Assembly (NCBI GenBank): GCA_937922745.1
Contig: CALAJO010000026.1
Location: 1 to 41,249, forward strand
Direction: 5' to 3'
DNA: 41,249 nucleotides
From: an uncultured cyanobacterium
GTDB taxonomy: Bacteria > Cyanobacteriota > Vampirovibrionia > Vampirovibrionales > JAGQHJ01
This document shows positions 9,567 to 18,777 of the stretch, one piece after another. A program made the translations under genes and the position numbers. The notes beneath the pieces were generated by a model that did not search any database, was not told the origin of the DNA, and was given only the letters and a program-made list of their open reading frames with translations. Within the stretch, counting starts at the first letter, position 1; every line of letters begins with the position of its first letter.

Positions 9567-9650
9567 AAAAGAGAATACGGGGAAGGGATGCAAAGGGAGG
9601 GAACGGCCCCTTGCGCAGCCAACAAACTTTTCTCAAACCAACCCATACCC

Positions 9651-10568
9651 CTATAAATCCTGAAGCGCTTTCTTGTCCCCTTCGAGAGAGTCCTTCAGCA
9701 GCTTCTTCACGATTTCTTCCTGGGCTTCAAGCTGTTTGACCACGGTTTCCAGGTTCTTCACCTTGCTGGTCAGGATGGTGTCCGCATTCACCAGAATACG
9801 GTTGCTAACGTGCTGGTAGGCCGACAGCACGGAACCCGAAAGCCCGGACAGGATAGTGCCGGTGGCCATTCCAGCCAAACCCGCCTTACCGAATATGGGG
9901 GCCAGTGTGGTGAGCAGCCCGCCAATCCCGCTGATAATGCCTGCCGCAGGAAGCACCTGGTTCCGCCCGAAACCGGCGGCGCCCATCAAACCCGCCCCCA
10001 CGCCTACGGCGTTTGCGGCGCCGGCCCCAATGGGAGACGCACCCCCGGCAACCTGGCCATCCGCCAGCGTGCTGAGCGCGGCAGCGCCACCGGCAACAGC
10101 GCCGCCAATCCCAAATTGCTCAATCGGGAAGTTGGTATCACCAATGCCGCTAAAATCCAGCTTATCGCTGCCGGTGCCGACAGAGCCGAGAATGGCGTTG
10201 ATATCCAGTGGCGCCGCGGATCCGGCTGGCGGGAAGCCGCCGATTTGCGCCATCGGGCCGAGCCCGAATGAAGATTGCCCGCCGGGCTGGATGCCTGTGC
10301 CGGGCAGGATGGGGCTGTAATACGATGTGCCGGGAATGTTAATGGACTGGTTGCCCATAATGGGAAGAAAACTGGAGCCGGACACCATCTGCGCCATTTT
10401 AAACAGGAAGCTGCCGATTGGGCCGAGGCCGCTACCGCCAATGGTTGGGCCGGACACGGTCAAGTCGCGAATCTGGTCATACGTCTCAAACAGGTCGGCC
10501 TTGGCTTGGCCGCTGTATTTGCCGAGTTTATCGAGGATGACGAGTTCGGAGTAGTTCTTGTAACTCAT
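9651..10568 (-). CDS. Gly/Ala-rich hydrophobic protein with C-terminal coiled coil, unknown function
   Basis: ORF MSYKNYSELVILDKLGKYSGQAKADLFETYDQIRDL...; GA-rich hydrophobic centre; C-term KVKNLETVVKQLEAQEEIVKKLLKDSLEGDKKALQDL. Confidence 0.75.
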   Translation of the reverse strand: MSYKNYSELVILDKLGKYSGQAKADLFETYDQIRDLTVSGPTIGGSGLGPIGSFLFKMAQMVSGSSFLPIMGNQSINIPGTSYYSPILPGTGIQPGGQSSFGLGPMAQIGGFPPAGSAAPLDINAILGSVGTGSDKLDFSGIGDTNFPIEQFGIGGAVAGGAAALSTLADGQVAGGASPIGAGAANAVGVGAGLMGAAGFGRNQVLPAAGIISGIGGLLTTLAPIFGKAGLAGMATGTILSGLSGSVLSAYQHVSNRILVNADTILTSKVKNLETVVKQLEAQEEIVKKLLKDSLEGDKKALQDL

Positions 10569-10764
10569 TGCGGGCTTCCTCCTTGGAATGGCCTTTTGGT
10601 GGATTTATTTGCAAGGGTGCTGGTTGTTGGTTGTTCTTTCTCGTTGTTTCTTTGGCAGTGCGTTCTTGCCTGGGATTGATTTCGACTAATTTTGGTTTGG
10701 GTTTAATTTAATCAACTCAAGTTGAAAAGCGTTCCCTTCTTTGCATCCTCCCTTCGATGTGGCC

Positions 10765-11094
10765 TTATGCAAAGGTTTTAAAGGTCAGGGTGATGTTTTT
10801 ATCGATGACTTTTTGGACGGCTTCAATTTCGGTCTGGACGGATTTTTGCTGGGTATCCACCCGGCGCAGCTGGAGTTCCAGGGCTTCGTCCAGGCTCTGG
10901 ATGGAGTTGATGCGTAACTGGATTTCAACCGCTTCTCGCGAGTCGGGATCCAATGTGGTGGCCACATTAAACAACTGGTTGGTAATGTTGGCCAGTTGCA
11001 TCCGCGACTGGTTGATTTGCTGGCCCGTGAATTCCAGGTCGTTTTTTCGCGACGTGAGCAGCAGGTAGCGCGCTTGGCTGGCAGCCATACCCAT
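10765..11094 (-). CDS. small helical protein starting MGMAASQAR, unknown function
   Basis: Internal ATG at 11094 with GGAGG upstream; MGMAASQARYLLLTSRKNDLEFTGQQINQSRMQLANITNQL... Confidence 0.75.
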   Translation of the reverse strand: MGMAASQARYLLLTSRKNDLEFTGQQINQSRMQLANITNQLFNVATTLDPDSREAVEIQLRINSIQSLDEALELQLRRVDTQQKSVQTEIEAVQKVIDKNITLTFKTFA

Positions 11095-11489
11095 GAGAGA
11101 CCTTGCCTCCGGTGAATCACTTCTCTTCTCCCGTTGCACGGGGAGCTACCGCGGTATCGGCCGGGGAGCGGGCAGACTGGTGAAAAGCGAGGACTCAAGG
11201 CACAAAAATCGTCTCCCTGGAGGACACCGTATCGGTTGCAAACGAAGTGTAGGCAGATTGCCGATTTTTGCAAGGGAGAGACAAAAGGGTTGGGCAGGAC
11301 AAGTCCAAAATGCGCATCTTGGCTGTATACGGTTATCCGCCCGTAAAGCAACCTATTGTCAAATACATCTACTGCAAAAGTAGCAACAAAATTAACGCGG
11401 CTGTTTTTATCCAATTACAGGCAGATCTATGATCATTCGGGGTCTGTCCTTGGGAACGGGGATAATTTCATAGGGGGGATTTAACGCGT

Positions 11490-13730
11490 ATGAGTTATTG
11501 GAATGTTCAAAACGGGAACATGCCACCCACGTCGGGCTTTAGCCAGGCGCAAGGGTCTTACGGCTACGGTTTCCCGACGCAGCAGGCTTATTACCCGCAA
11601 GCGGTTGCAACGCCGCCCGCGCCACAACCTGCAACGCAGCAATCATCCGCTGCCAGCGCGCTGGAGGATCAATTTATCTCGTCGTTGCTGCAACAGCAAC
11701 CACCCAAAAAGCTGACCTTCGGCGATGTCGTCTCCAGCTTTGCCAAGGGCGCCGTGGTGGATACCTTGAAAGGCATATTCAGCCTGCCGGGTATCGCCTC
11801 CATGCTGGGATGCGGCGCGTTGATCGCGATAGCAGGGCCGGCCGTACTGCCCTTCCTGGCCGCATTTGGCATTGCGACCGGTGGTTTTGGCGCTGCAACC
11901 GGCTTTATGTCCGCAATGGGCGCAGCCGCAAGAGGGGATACCGAAGGGGCGAAGAACGCCATCCGAGGGATTGGCTCCAACACCGTGGCCATGCTGACCT
12001 CCATCTTCGGGATTCGCTCTTTCTATAAGAACAGCGCGATCCAAACCACCAATGCCGGCAACAAAGGCATGTTCGGTCGCCTGTGGCAGGATATTACCGG
12101 CAAGAGCGAAGTGGTTGGCACGGGCAAGAACCTTTTTGGCGTGATGAAAGACACCTCCGCCACCAACATCGGCAAACTCCGCCTGTCGGCGAAGAACTTG
12201 TTCTCCAATCCTCAGTCCGTGCTGGAAGGCATTGACGGCAATATCAAAAAAGTGAATGCCGACATCGCCGAAGCCCGCAAGGCCGGCAACAGCAGGCGCG
12301 TTACCCAGTTGCAAGAAAAGTTAAAGCGACTTGAAACCGATCGCCAGAGCCAGATGAAGCGTATGAACCAGGAAGCGGAAACGTTAAAGCTCGCTTCCCA
12401 GGATCAGACTAAAATTAAGCGGCTGAACGACGACATTGCCCAGCTTGAGGAGCAGAAAATCAAGGCCGTCACCACGACCAAGAAAAACGAAATCCAGGCC
12501 AAGATTGACGCCAAGCAGGCCCAGATTAACGACGTAATGCTGAAAAGCCTGCCCAAAACCGAAGCCGCGATGAAGCGCTATGCCGACTCCTCGGAGGAAG
12601 TGGCCAACCTGCGCAATAAAGTTGCCGCCGAGGAAGCCCGCGCCGGCAACCTGGATGCCGACGTTGCCAATACAAGTAGCGGAAAACGCCTAGCCAAGCT
12701 GAAGCAAGAATCCAGCAAACTGACTGGACAGAACAAATCAACTCAGAAAAGCTTGGATAAGGCAATGGCAAAACTTAAAAACAAGCTGAATCCTTTGGAG
12801 CAGCAATCGCTTGATGATATTGTTGCTAATGCATCTAAAAACAATGGCAAGATTTCTACCCAAGACCAAAAGGTACTGGATGCCTTGTTGCAAGATACGA
12901 GTAAAGGGTTGTCCCAAAGCGATGTTGACCAGGCCATCCGGTTGCAGGTAGAGCTGGATAAGGGTATCGCCCGCAAAGCCAAAATCGATGGCGATGACGG
13001 CTTGATTGCCAAAGCGGAAAAGGCGCTCAAGAAATCGGACGCAGCCAGAGCTGTAATTGATAATACCAAGGCAGGCCGTAAGCTGCAGGAAGTGAACAAT
13101 CAAGTCAGAGCCCTAAGACGTAAGAAAGCGGCAGCTGAAGAAACCGTCAAAAAATACGAGAACGCCAGCAACCTGGGCGAAGCCGAAAGAACGAAGCTGG
13201 AAACCGCTCAAAAGGTATTGTTGGACTTGACAGCCGCAGAGGAGCAACAAGCAACGCTTGTTAAACAAACCCGAGAGATGATCAAAGTGGATAAACCCAC
13301 CCGTGGCATTGTTTCCCTGGATGAAGCCAGAGGCCAGTTGCGCGCCGCCGAAGCCAAGCAAGCCAAGCTACTGCAAGAGATGGAGCTGGCCTACCTGCAA
13401 GAGTACGGCCCCGGCTACCGCAGCAAAATGCCCGCCGATATCCAGGAAATCCTGGCTCAACGGGACATCGCCGAGAAGCAGGCCTTCATCCAGGAGCGGA
13501 CACCACCGGCGAACAAGCGCCAAAAAGCCGAGGTCGAAGCCGCACAGAAGGATATTGAGCGGTTGCAGGCCCGCCAGGAAGAAAAGCCGATATTTAATAT
13601 GGATGTTGACTTCCAGGCCAACGGTGGCGAAATCCCAACGGTCGCCGCAGCCGCAATCCAAACCGGGACGTTGGGCGGTCTGGTTCAGCAGTTCGACCGC
13701 AGCGACTCACCGTTCAGGATTCCCAGCTAG
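11490..13730 (+). CDS. large protein with hydrophobic Gly/Ala segment and long coiled coil, unknown function
   Basis: 746 aa ORF; GIASMLGCGALIAIAGPAVLPFLAAFGIATGGFGAATGF followed by several hundred residues of K/E/Q/A-rich coiled coil. Confidence 0.85.
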   Translation: MSYWNVQNGNMPPTSGFSQAQGSYGYGFPTQQAYYPQAVATPPAPQPATQQSSAASALEDQFISSLLQQQPPKKLTFGDVVSSFAKGAVVDTLKGIFSLPGIASMLGCGALIAIAGPAVLPFLAAFGIATGGFGAATGFMSAMGAAARGDTEGAKNAIRGIGSNTVAMLTSIFGIRSFYKNSAIQTTNAGNKGMFGRLWQDITGKSEVVGTGKNLFGVMKDTSATNIGKLRLSAKNLFSNPQSVLEGIDGNIKKVNADIAEARKAGNSRRVTQLQEKLKRLETDRQSQMKRMNQEAETLKLASQDQTKIKRLNDDIAQLEEQKIKAVTTTKKNEIQAKIDAKQAQINDVMLKSLPKTEAAMKRYADSSEEVANLRNKVAAEEARAGNLDADVANTSSGKRLAKLKQESSKLTGQNKSTQKSLDKAMAKLKNKLNPLEQQSLDDIVANASKNNGKISTQDQKVLDALLQDTSKGLSQSDVDQAIRLQVELDKGIARKAKIDGDDGLIAKAEKALKKSDAARAVIDNTKAGRKLQEVNNQVRALRRKKAAAEETVKKYENASNLGEAERTKLETAQKVLLDLTAAEEQQATLVKQTREMIKVDKPTRGIVSLDEARGQLRAAEAKQAKLLQEMELAYLQEYGPGYRSKMPADIQEILAQRDIAEKQAFIQERTPPANKRQKAEVEAAQKDIERLQARQEEKPIFNMDVDFQANGGEIPTVAAAAIQTGTLGGLVQQFDRSDSPFRIPS

Positions 13731-13761
13731 TTCCCGCCATATTATCCTCGTTCCAAACCCG

Positions 13762-13798
13762 CCAACGCCCATCCATTCCGGATGGGCGTTGGTTTTTT
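13762..13798 (+). terminator. Rho-independent terminator after the 746-aa ORF
   Basis: CCAACGCCCATCC-ATTCC-GGATGGGCGTTGG-TTTTTT. Confidence 0.92.
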
Positions 13799-13815
13799 AA
13801 AGCAGAAAGGATTCG

Positions 13816-14820
13816 TTAGCGCGGCAAACCGGAAGCCGCCTGAAGCTCTCGAGGTGTGGCCTCCCTAAACCGATGATCTGACAGTACTTTATCATAGGGG
13901 TAAGCTGAATACAGATAAGCCGTTGAATCATTCGGCCTCATTGCAAGAATAACGCGAATACCTTTTAATTCCATACCGCTAGGCATGGCAATTCCGGTTT
14001 TCCGTTTGTCATAATTCAGTTCAATAGGGAACAGGTAAACCCTTTCTCGGTCATCTCCCTTACCGATATAAACAATGCTATGGACCGGTTTGCCTGAACG
14101 ATCCGTAACCGGTGTTCCTTTTGCAAGGGTTGCGGAAATCAAGTGAGCGATAGTATGCTGATTTGCCCGGTCATACCCTTTTTCTTCACGAAACCCATGC
14201 AGTGTTTCGTGACCGGTAATCCCTTTTCGCTCGATTTCTTCGGCCAGATACAATTCCGGAAGATGCCGATACAGGATTTGTTGTATCCCACGTCCTTGTA
14301 TATGAGGATGCTGGAGTTCCCTCTCCAAGGGCATCTGGAAGCCATCGAAAATGCCGATCTCCTCAATCAGGGGAATATCCTGATTAACCTTTCTGCCAAG
14401 ATAGCGTAAATCAAAGTCGCCTTCATCAGGTTTGTCTGCATTGATGTAAACACCAATAACATCCTGTCTGGCAGGAACTAGTTCAGGTTCTTCCTCTATT
14501 GCAAAAAAGTTTGCTGGGGGCTGTTGATGCTGCTGTGCATATGCATTAGCCTCAACCAAGCGATTCCAGTTTTTTTCAATAACAGGAAGGAGCGAGGCAT
14601 ACAGGTTTCTATAAACCGTCTCTCCAAGCGGTATGGGTGTGAGTCTGGCTGCTTGAGCTTTTTTTCCACGGGCAGGGTGAGAAGAAGCTGCTCCCATCGA
14701 GCCAAACCTGAATTCATCTCGGGATAAGCCCGATGTCGAGGTTTGCGTAGCAACTGCATGATTTTGATTAACGTTTGCTTTTGCAACCGCGGTTATAGAA
14801 GTTGGAAACTGGATTCTCAA
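13816..14820 (-). CDS. hypothetical protein with DEFRFG leader; C-terminal domain possibly BECR-like RNase/toxin
   Basis: ORF MRIQFPTSITAVAK...SRDEFRFGS; C-term NQHTIAHLISATL...VHSIVYIGKGDDRERVYLFPIEL...GIRVILAMRPNDSTAYLYSAYPYD. Confidence 0.7.
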   Translation of the reverse strand: MRIQFPTSITAVAKANVNQNHAVATQTSTSGLSRDEFRFGSMGAASSHPARGKKAQAARLTPIPLGETVYRNLYASLLPVIEKNWNRLVEANAYAQQHQQPPANFFAIEEEPELVPARQDVIGVYINADKPDEGDFDLRYLGRKVNQDIPLIEEIGIFDGFQMPLERELQHPHIQGRGIQQILYRHLPELYLAEEIERKGITGHETLHGFREEKGYDRANQHTIAHLISATLAKGTPVTDRSGKPVHSIVYIGKGDDRERVYLFPIELNYDKRKTGIAMPSGMELKGIRVILAMRPNDSTAYLYSAYPYDKVLSDHRFREATPRELQAASGLPR

Positions 14821-15236
14821 ATTTTAAGCCCCACTATGATTGTCATAAAATCAGCATTGTATATTAAACATAGCCCCACAAAACAGGCTGAAGCGATCGG
14901 TTGTTACAATTGATTTACGGTTTGGGCGCATCGAAAATCCAGGCCGAATGCTAAAGCTCAACTTGTTGAAGAGGCTATCCTGACATATTCAATGCGGTTT
15001 CAATAAGGATGATGCATGAGATATGGCATAATAGAAGTGTTCGAATCGTATGGATGATGGGAGAGGAACAGACGGAATGTTCTTTCCAAGGCGGGCGCAG
15101 CCCCAAGCCGGGGCCCAAGAGGAAAACCCAGGGAGGGTGCAGGGAGGGAACGGCCCTGCTCCAATCGGCAGGCATTGCGCAGATTCTTCCATTTGTTGCT
15201 TCCATTATTTTTTAAAGCGGGAAGGGAGATAAACGC

Positions 15237-17009
15237 ATGAGTGGCACAACGACGGCAGGCGAAACACATTATCCAACCATTGAGAAACCGCCGATGCATG
15301 ATGTGGCTGTAAAGCCCAATATGATGGATTATGACGAGATGGCGCAAACCTACGCCTGGGAAAAGACCGAACAGGAATTGCGACTGCCTCGCGCCAACGG
15401 GTATAACAAGGCCACCATCTGTATCGATGATCACCCGCCAGAGGTGATGCAGCGGCCCGCGCTGGTGTGGGAAGCCACGGACGGCAAAAAGGAAGTGTAC
15501 ACGTTTAACGACCTGAAGCGCGAAACCAGCAAGGCGGCCCACATGTTTAAAAACATGGGCCTGCAAAAGGGCGATCGCGTGTTTGTGTTTCTGGAGCGCA
15601 TCCCGGAGCTGTATATTATTGTGTTTGGGGCATTAAAGGCCCAGGCCTTGGTTGGCCCGCTGTTTGCCGCCTTTGGCCCGGAGGCCATCAAGGATCGCAT
15701 CCAGGATTGCGAAGCCCGATTTGTCATCACGTCCCCATCCCTCAAACACCGGGTGGATAGCATCCTGGCCGAATGCCCTTCCGTGGAGAAGGTCATCATC
15801 GTGGATCGCAAGGACGAATACACGGACTACCAGCCGAACGAAGTCTCCTATTTCGAGCAAACCCGCAATGTCCCCGATACGTTTGACGTGCCCTATACCG
15901 ACAAGGACGATTACAGCATCATCCACTATACCTCCGGCACCACGGGCAAGCCCAAGGGGGCTGTTCACCGGCATTATGCCGTTATCAGCCAGGCAGCCAC
16001 CGCCAAATACGTGCTGGATCTGCACCCGGAAAGCGACATCTACTGGTGTACCGCGGATCCCGGCTGGGTGACGGGAACCTCCTACGGCATGTTCGGCCCA
16101 TGGGCCTGGGGCACTACCTCCGTGGTTTACGAAGGCCCTTTTAAGGCCGATGTTTGGTATCGCGTCATCCAGGATCATAAAGTCACCGTGTGGTACACCG
16201 CCCCCACCGCCATCCGCATGCTGATGAAGGCCGGTGACGACATTGTAAAGAACTACGATTTATCCAGCCTGCGCCATCTCCTCAGCGTCGGTGAGCCGCT
16301 AAACCCGGAAGCCGTCGTATGGGGACAGAAAGTGCTGGGCCATGTCTTCCACGATACCTGGTGGCAAACCGAAACCGGGGCCATGCACATCTGCAACTAC
16401 CCCTGCATGCCGGTTAAGCCCGGCTCCATGGGGCGTCCCCATCCCGGCGTAACCGTTGGGATTTTGGATGAGCAGTACAACCCCCTGCCTGCGGGTGAGG
16501 AAGGCCACCTGGCGCTGAAGCCCACGGCGCCCTCCTTCTTTCGAACCTACTGGAAAAAAGAGGAGATGTACCAGTCCAAGATCAAGAACGGCTGGTACAT
16601 TACCGGCGATCGCGCCTCGATGGACACCGATGGTTACTACTGGTTCTTCGGTCGCTCGGATGATGTCATCAACACCGCAGGCCACCTCGTGGGCCCGTTT
16701 GAAGTGGAGAGCGCCCTGATCGAGCATCCCGCCGTCGCCGAGGCTGGCGTCATCGGCAAGCCGGACCCGGAGCGCCTGGAGATCGTCAAGGCTTTCGTCT
16801 CGCTGAAAAACGGTTACACCCCTTCGGACGCGCTGAAGGAAGACATCCGGAAGTTTGTGCGCAACCTGCTGGCGGCCCACGCCTACCCGCGCGAGATCGA
16901 ATTCATCGACAGCCTGCCCAAGACCCGCAGCGGCAAAATTATGCGCCGCCTCCTCAAAGCCCGCGATCTTGGCTTACCCGAAGGAGATACCTCGACATTA
17001 GAGGATTAA
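15237..17009 (+). CDS. acsA: acetyl-CoA synthetase (AMP-forming), AcsA-type
   Basis: YTSGTTGKPKGAVH, WCTADPGWVTGTSYG, WWQTETGAMHI, SGKIMRRLLKA motifs; 590 aa. Confidence 0.92.
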   Translation: MSGTTTAGETHYPTIEKPPMHDVAVKPNMMDYDEMAQTYAWEKTEQELRLPRANGYNKATICIDDHPPEVMQRPALVWEATDGKKEVYTFNDLKRETSKAAHMFKNMGLQKGDRVFVFLERIPELYIIVFGALKAQALVGPLFAAFGPEAIKDRIQDCEARFVITSPSLKHRVDSILAECPSVEKVIIVDRKDEYTDYQPNEVSYFEQTRNVPDTFDVPYTDKDDYSIIHYTSGTTGKPKGAVHRHYAVISQAATAKYVLDLHPESDIYWCTADPGWVTGTSYGMFGPWAWGTTSVVYEGPFKADVWYRVIQDHKVTVWYTAPTAIRMLMKAGDDIVKNYDLSSLRHLLSVGEPLNPEAVVWGQKVLGHVFHDTWWQTETGAMHICNYPCMPVKPGSMGRPHPGVTVGILDEQYNPLPAGEEGHLALKPTAPSFFRTYWKKEEMYQSKIKNGWYITGDRASMDTDGYYWFFGRSDDVINTAGHLVGPFEVESALIEHPAVAEAGVIGKPDPERLEIVKAFVSLKNGYTPSDALKEDIRKFVRNLLAAHAYPREIEFIDSLPKTRSGKIMRRLLKARDLGLPEGDTSTLED

Positions 17010-17100
17010 TATCGTCTTCTAGACGCAATTTTTGTATTTCAGCGCATTCATTGTGATAACCCCTTGCGGGTGCTGTGTTATGTTGCAAGGAGAGAAATGG

Positions 17101-17424
17101 ATGATGAAGGCAATATCCCCGGTTCAGGCCCGATTTGGCAATACGTCCCACATTCGGACGGTTGGGGCGAATATTAACGATGCCCTTTTATTGGCCAGCG
17201 AAGGTTTCGGATCGAAAAAGTTGGATGCCGGAAACCCGAGCAATTTATTGCAAAGACTCGACAGGCAAGCGGTGGCCATAGGCATGTTGGCAGAGGCTGT
17301 ACGAACCCTCGCACTAAGGGGAAGAGTTCCTCAAGAGGCCTTAAATGAGCCTTTGACCACAGGATTTCATGTACCTGGGGTGAATACAAACCTTCATTCC
17401 AGAGCCTTATACGTAAATGCATAA
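17101..17424 (+). CDS. hypothetical small protein with QARFG N-terminal motif
   Basis: ATG after AAGGAGAG; MMKAISPVQARFGNTSHIRTVGANIND...; resembles the frameshifted gene at 3121. Confidence 0.65.
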   Translation: MMKAISPVQARFGNTSHIRTVGANINDALLLASEGFGSKKLDAGNPSNLLQRLDRQAVAIGMLAEAVRTLALRGRVPQEALNEPLTTGFHVPGVNTNLHSRALYVNA

Positions 17425-17821
17425 TCCATTCAATCTTCTGTATCACTGGTTAAGACTGGTTTGGGCTCGCCTCCAGTGTGTCATCATCGTTTTGATTGCA
17501 ACACTGATTTTCTGCCTTCTCGCATTGTATGTAGACATTCATTATCCCCTCCCGATTGAAACCCGTGAGAATTACTATTTGATCGATAAGCACCCTTGGT
17601 CTCGTTATCTATTGTTGTGGCTTATTATTACGGGATTGGGCATCTTTTACATTGGAGGCTTTGCGGCCCTTGTCATTGATATTTATCGATGGTTCAGGCC
17701 ACTTTCCATGTTGGGCAAGTTCGGTTTTCTCTTTATCGCGGCGTCAATACATTTTCTCACCGTCACATTCTTTATTGGGATCCTTTTAATGAAGATAACC
17801 TTTAGCGGGCTTTCTTTGTAG
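17417..17821 (+). CDS. small integral membrane protein, unknown function
   Basis: 134 aa with about 3 hydrophobic segments; start overlaps the end of the preceding ORF. Confidence 0.65.
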   Translation: MHNPFNLLYHWLRLVWARLQCVIIVLIATLIFCLLALYVDIHYPLPIETRENYYLIDKHPWSRYLLLWLIITGLGIFYIGGFAALVIDIYRWFRPLSMLGKFGFLFIAASIHFLTVTFFIGILLMKITFSGLSL

Positions 17822-17860
17822 TCATAGATCGTATCAACATGGGTTTATCCTCGTCTGTGA

Positions 17861-18069
17861 AGGATTAAGATCGTTTTTAAAAGCAATTTATTGCAAAGAC
17901 TTGACAGGCAAGCGGTGGCCATAGGCATGCTGGCAGAGGCCGTAAGAACCATTGCATTACGAAAAAGTCCCTCAAGAGGCATTAAATGAGCCATTGACCA
18001 CAGGCTTACAAAAGTATCTGGGGGTTAATACAAACCTTCACTCCAGAGCCTTATACGTAAACACGTAGG
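17861..18069 (+). pseudogene. degenerate partial duplicate of the 17101-17424 gene
   Basis: 17883-18069 aligns to 17240-17424 at high nucleotide identity with frame-disrupting indels; 17861-17889 resembles 17002-17031 at the 3' end of acsA. Confidence 0.85.
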
Positions 18070-18568
18070 TTAAACAGATCGGCTCAAAAATCCTCATAGG
18101 CTTGCATTTCTTCAAAGGAATCTGGATAACATCGATATAATGCCGCCACTACAACCCTAGATCTTAAGATTGTCTTAAGCCAGGTTTAGCCAGCGTTTTA
18201 AGTGGGAATAACATTGATGTTGATGCAGCACCATTATCCTGCACAGGTCGAACTGGAAAATGGCAACGCTATCAGCAAACCAGTCGAATCAATCCAAGCT
18301 GGGCAACGGCGCACCCAGGCCGTTTGATCACGACCAAATTCAAGCCCGTTTTAACCTCAACCCCACCCGGTTGAGGCATCATGCTATCAAGGACGAATGC
18401 ATCGGGAATGAATCGGTATAATGGCTTCGTTCGTTCATTTTTTATAACCCTACAGACCCTGTCACTGCGAGGACGATTGCCAATCGCCTGAAGCGTCTCA
18501 CTGACAAATAGAATAAACGGAGACGGAATCCCATATCCAATCTGTCCATAGTGAAAAAAATGGCTTTG

Positions 18569-18645
18569 TTTTCTCAGTTTTGATCGCGCACGCCTCTCTC
18601 GCTCGGCACAAAACCCTTACCTGCAGGCGCAGCGTACTGAGAAAA
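18569..18645. repeat. long imperfect hairpin (TTTTCTCAGT ... ACTGAGAAAA)
   Basis: Perfect 10-bp outer arms plus inner GCGCACGCCT/AGGCGCAGCG pairing, in a long non-coding gap. Confidence 0.5.
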
Positions 18646-18777
18646 GAAAAAAGTCACCCTTTTATAAATTCAACTTTCCGCAAAATAAATCCACCTTGGC
18701 GCATCCCGAACGCAATGCTATGATGAGGCCACAATCACCTCTGATGCACATTACTGTAGGGATTAAGGAGAGTTGAA

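Noticed and set aside
9317-9646. 109-aa minus-strand ORF
   Set aside because: Both arms of the REP-like doublet lie inside it and the N-terminal part matches the dispersed repeat; a short genuine C-terminal gene cannot be excluded but is unsupported.
11643-12314. 223-aa antisense ORF in the 746-aa gene, and similar shadow ORFs (e.g. 12738-13103, 13303-13800)
   Set aside because: Overlap a well-supported coding sequence with SD and terminator on the plus strand.
15000-15566. 188-aa minus-strand ORF
   Set aside because: Antisense to the acsA 5' end and then runs through the intergenic repeat.
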